NCBI GenBank assembly: GCA_964486055.1
Contig: CAZALE010000007.1
Span: 62,001 to 126,000 of the forward strand
Direction of reading: 5' to 3'
DNA length: 64,000 bases
DNA from: J014 sp964486055
Lineage (GTDB): Bacteria > Acidobacteriota > Blastocatellia > Pyrinomonadales > Pyrinomonadaceae
Part shown: one piece after another, positions 61,600 to 64,000 of the stretch
Position numbering within the stretch: position 1 is the first letter of the stretch
How the letters are laid out: each line of letters opens with the position of its first letter
Position numbers and translations under genes: made by a program
Notes under the pieces: model-generated
The model's input: only the letters and a program-made list of their open reading frames with translations
The model's database searches: none
Told to the model about the DNA's origin: nothing

Positions 61600-62796
61600 A
61601 TGAATGAGGCAGCCTTAAAAACTGAATTCAGGTTAGATTTCCAAGACACTGAAACAGCCTTTGCAGATAAAACTGATGCAGAATTAAAGGAAAAATACTG
61701 GCTTTTCAGACTTATGAACTCTGAAAAGCTTGTTAATATGACTACTGAATTAACAAAACTAGCACTAAAGATACATCTTCCAATCGAGCCATTAATTAAA
61801 AGAACAATATTCAGACATTTTTGTGGCGGAGAAACTATACAGGAATGCGAGAGAGTCATTGAGAGACTAAGCAGATTTAACATTGGCACTATTCTGGACT
61901 ATTCGGTTGAGGGTAAGTATGAAGAAGAGGACTTTGGCAAAACTAAAGACGAGATAATACGCACAATAGAGAAAGCCAAAGATGATCCTCGCATTCCATT
62001 TGCAGTTTTCAAGGTCTCTGGTATAGCTCCGCTCGGTACTTTAGAGAAAATAACTTCTGGAACGCCGTTGACCGAAAAGGGACAATTAAAATGGAAACGA
62101 ATACGCGAAAGAGTAGAGGAAATTTGCAGCTATGCTCACTCAGTTAATCAACCAATCTTCATAGATGCAGAAGAATCTTGGATTCAAGGCGCCATCGATC
62201 TTCTCGCAGAAGATATGATGAGAAAATACAATCGTAACTTGCCCATAGTTTACAACACAATACAACTATACCGGCGTGACAGGCTAGATTTCCTGAGAAT
62301 CTCTCACCAAAAAGCCCTACGTGATGGATATCTCTTAGGAGTTAAATTAGTACGTGGAGCATACATGGAAAAAGAAAGGGAAAGAGCATTTCAGATTGGA
62401 TATTCATGCCCAGTGCACGACAATAAAGAGGCTACAGATAACGACTACAATAAAGCAGTACTTTACTGCCTCGAAAATCTCGATTCCATATCATTTGTAG
62501 CCGGCACTCACAATGAAAACAGTATCCAGTTATTAGTACGAGAAATGCATGAGAAAATGATTCCTCCAAATCACCGTCACATATTTTTCTCTCAGCTTTA
62601 TGGGATGAGTGATAACCTCTCATACGTTCTTGCAAAAAATGGCTACAATGTTTCAAAGTACGTTCCGTATGGACCTGTGGCTGATGCAATACCGTACCTG
62701 ATCAGGCGAGCCAGAGAGAATACTGCAGTCATGGGACAGATGAGCCGAGAGCTAGAGTTAATAATAAAAGAAATGAAAAGACGCGGTATCTACTAA
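61600..62796 (+). CDS. Proline dehydrogenase
   Basis: FAD enzyme of 398 residues that oxidises proline to pyrroline-5-carboxylate. It is the monofunctional PRODH domain without the PutA C-terminal dehydrogenase. Barrel motifs: AVFKVSGIAPLGTLEKIT, PIFIDAEESWIQGAIDLL, LGVKLVRGAYMEKERER and SFVAGTHNENSIQLLVREMH; the YVPYGPVADAIPYLIRRARE end holds the substrate Arg pair. Size and order match the long bacterial or eukaryote-like monofunctional type. The pyrroline-5-carboxylate dehydrogenase gene is not in the window. It shares a promoter region with proS. Confidence 0.93.
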   Translation: MNEAALKTEFRLDFQDTETAFADKTDAELKEKYWLFRLMNSEKLVNMTTELTKLALKIHLPIEPLIKRTIFRHFCGGETIQECERVIERLSRFNIGTILDYSVEGKYEEEDFGKTKDEIIRTIEKAKDDPRIPFAVFKVSGIAPLGTLEKITSGTPLTEKGQLKWKRIRERVEEICSYAHSVNQPIFIDAEESWIQGAIDLLAEDMMRKYNRNLPIVYNTIQLYRRDRLDFLRISHQKALRDGYLLGVKLVRGAYMEKERERAFQIGYSCPVHDNKEATDNDYNKAVLYCLENLDSISFVAGTHNENSIQLLVREMHEKMIPPNHRHIFFSQLYGMSDNLSYVLAKNGYNVSKYVPYGPVADAIPYLIRRARENTAVMGQMSRELELIIKEMKRRGIY

Positions 62797-62968
62797 AAAA
62801 TTTCTTGCTAAACTGATAAGCTCATTTCGGATATTCGTAAGATTATTAACAATCAAAATAGATTGACTTTATCACAGCAAATACGGACTAAGTAAATGCA
62901 ATTTCAGTAATTTATTGAAACTTTTCTCAATTCAAAACGTGCCTACAATTGCAATGAGGAGAAAAATT

Positions 62969-63637
62969 ATGAAAAAAGTCCTATGTATACTAGCTTTATC
63001 CTTAATGGCGTTTCATTCAATGCAAGCCCAGAAAAACCCAACCAAAGAAAACCCTAAGAAAAAAAACTTAACGATACCTCCGTCGATGGTGCAGATTGAA
63101 CCAGAAGTCGTGACAACAACTACTGACCATCAATCACCGGAAGTTATAAGCCCTGAGACACTAAACGAGAAAATCGAGAAACTGAGCGTCAAAATCAAAG
63201 AGTTAACTGAAAAAATATCTTCTTCCGAATCCTCGAGAAAAAACGAACTACGAGATAAGCAACAAATCTTAATAGCTAACCTTGAATTACTCTCTAAAGC
63301 AGAACAAAGAGCTGAAAATTTGAGGCAGAAGCTTTTTGAACTGGCGGAAAAAGAAAACTCAATAAAGGCGCAAATTAGCCAGATAGACCTAGAATCAAGC
63401 GATGAAGTAATAAATAGAAGCGTGGCCTTGATGGGTGGGCTGAAACCAGAGGTATTTCGTGAACAAAAAATCCAGTCTTTACAAGCTCAAAAAAATAATC
63501 TGCTCAGTCTCCTAACCCAAATTCAAAATTATAAAGCCAAACTTGAGGAAAATCTTTTAAAAGCCGATCAAATAGTGGAAAAATTAAGAACCAAATTGGA
63601 GAGAGAAATTGACGAAGCGCTGGAAGAAAAGCCATAG
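62969..63637 (+). CDS. Exported coiled-coil protein, unknown
   Basis: A 222-residue protein. ATG 62969 is preferred because GAGGAG lies about 7 bases upstream and it starts a clean signal peptide (MKKVLCILALSLMAFHSMQA); an ATG 18 codons earlier is in frame. After a Pro/Lys-rich stretch, residues 65-220 are long coiled coil (NEKIEKLSVKIKELTEKISS, then AEQRAENLRQKLFELAEKEN and LEENLLKADQIVEKLRTKLE). No enzymatic motif. It may act as a periplasmic spacer or scaffold; no family recognised. Confidence 0.7.
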   Translation: MKKVLCILALSLMAFHSMQAQKNPTKENPKKKNLTIPPSMVQIEPEVVTTTTDHQSPEVISPETLNEKIEKLSVKIKELTEKISSSESSRKNELRDKQQILIANLELLSKAEQRAENLRQKLFELAEKENSIKAQISQIDLESSDEVINRSVALMGGLKPEVFREQKIQSLQAQKNNLLSLLTQIQNYKAKLEENLLKADQIVEKLRTKLEREIDEALEEKP

Positions 63638-63799
63638 ATGTAAACCTCTGTCGATAGTCATTCTTTACCTCATCCCGTCTGAGAAAATTTCATTGTCGGC
63701 GCTATTTGAACTAAACACGACTGAAAAACTGAGCAAAAACTGAGATCGTAGAACGCAGGATTACCGAATTAATGTTTTCTGAAAAGCAAAACGGTTAAG

Positions 63800-64000
63800 T
63801 TAAATTACCGATCCATCTGAAATAACTGCATTCTTAGGAATGATTATGATTCCATCGCGTATGTAATAAGAACCATCTGCAGAATCTTCATGATCAACGC
63901 CGCGTTTATTGATCAACTGAACATTTCGTCCGATTCTTGCATTTTTGTCTATTATAGCTTTTCTTATGATTGTGTTTTCACCGATTCCTATATGGGGGAT
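63800..64000 (-). CDS. glgC: Glucose-1-phosphate adenylyltransferase, C-terminal fragment (runs off right edge)
   Basis: Minus-strand open frame of 66 codons from the window edge to TAA at 63802-63800. The peptide has the left-handed beta-helix C-terminus of GlgC: IPHIGIGENTIIRKAIIDKN, then ARIGRNVQLINKRGVDH and the final YYIRDGIIIIPKNAVISDG and SVI. GlgC makes ADP-glucose for glycogen. Most of the gene and the catalytic domain lie beyond 64000. Other hexapeptide nucleotidyltransferases are unlikely because the last 30 residues are GlgC-specific. Confidence 0.88.
   Translation of the reverse strand: MPHIGIGENTIIRKAIIDKNARIGRNVQLINKRGVDHEDSADGSYYIRDGIIIIPKNAVISDGSVI

Overview
The window looks like a chromosomal segment of a Gram-negative, AT-rich member of the Acidobacteriota, most likely near the Blastocatellia. 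Lineage clues are a secreted von Willebrand factor A protein of the acidobacterial VWFA-related kind (23297-24244), two secreted FG-GAP/VCBS proteins built from DxDGDGxxDIAVxR repeats, and an archaeal-type prolyl-tRNA synthetase. ADP-heptose genes (hldE in two parts), a Wzx flippase and a type VI secretion gene at the left edge imply an LPS-bearing outer membrane. The lineage is inferred from gene style, not from a marker gene. One 100-N scaffold gap lies at 58127-58226.

Layout. 1-142: start of a tssK gene leaving the window. 548-4434: ilvE with a strong terminator, then folE-larC-sirtuin on the minus strand. 4833-7172: ECF sigma factor, double zinc-finger anti-sigma factor, B-box-like membrane protein and a small membrane protein. 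7173-10871: accD-folC-guaA on the minus strand. 11016-13845: secreted FG-GAP protein and a fatty acid desaturase. 13947-23227: a long plus-strand run (histidine kinase, deoxyhypusine-synthase-like protein, RNase HI, Ycf48-like repeat protein, mfd, SurA-like chaperone, S4 protein). 23297-25392: three secreted proteins including the VWFA protein. 25539-34688: surface polysaccharide cluster (DegT aminotransferase, AsnB-type amidotransferase, GT-C-like membrane protein, carbamoyltransferase, broken epimerase, methyltransferase, Wzx). 34750-40029: trxB, PilZ, crotonase, a copper-amine-oxidase-like protein with altered active-site motifs, and an orphan CbbQ/NorQ-type AAA ATPase. 40322-43756: MerR, rsmE, an unknown gene and the two heptose genes. 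43859-46581: second FG-GAP protein and a subtilisin-like protease. 46658-46814: tRNA-His and tRNA-Arg. 46987-53128: recX, NlpC/P60 peptidase, two unknown genes and comEC/comEA. 53129-64000: a cluster of DnaA-box-like sites, HAD phosphatase, FAD oxidase, typA, FHA/lytic-transglycosylase reading frame, sucD, proS, proline dehydrogenase, a secreted coiled-coil protein and the 3' end of glgC.

Most genes are housekeeping and sit in short overlapping operons. I see no insertion sequence, prophage, CRISPR array or rRNA. The points most worth a second look are the amine-oxidase homologue without a normal cofactor motif, the deoxyhypusine-synthase-like gene beside a histidine kinase whose start codon lies inside a 14-bp inverted repeat, the three-gene VWFA operon, the DnaA-box-like cluster next to comEA, the broken epimerase in the polysaccharide cluster, and the FHA/transglycosylase frame across the scaffold gap.
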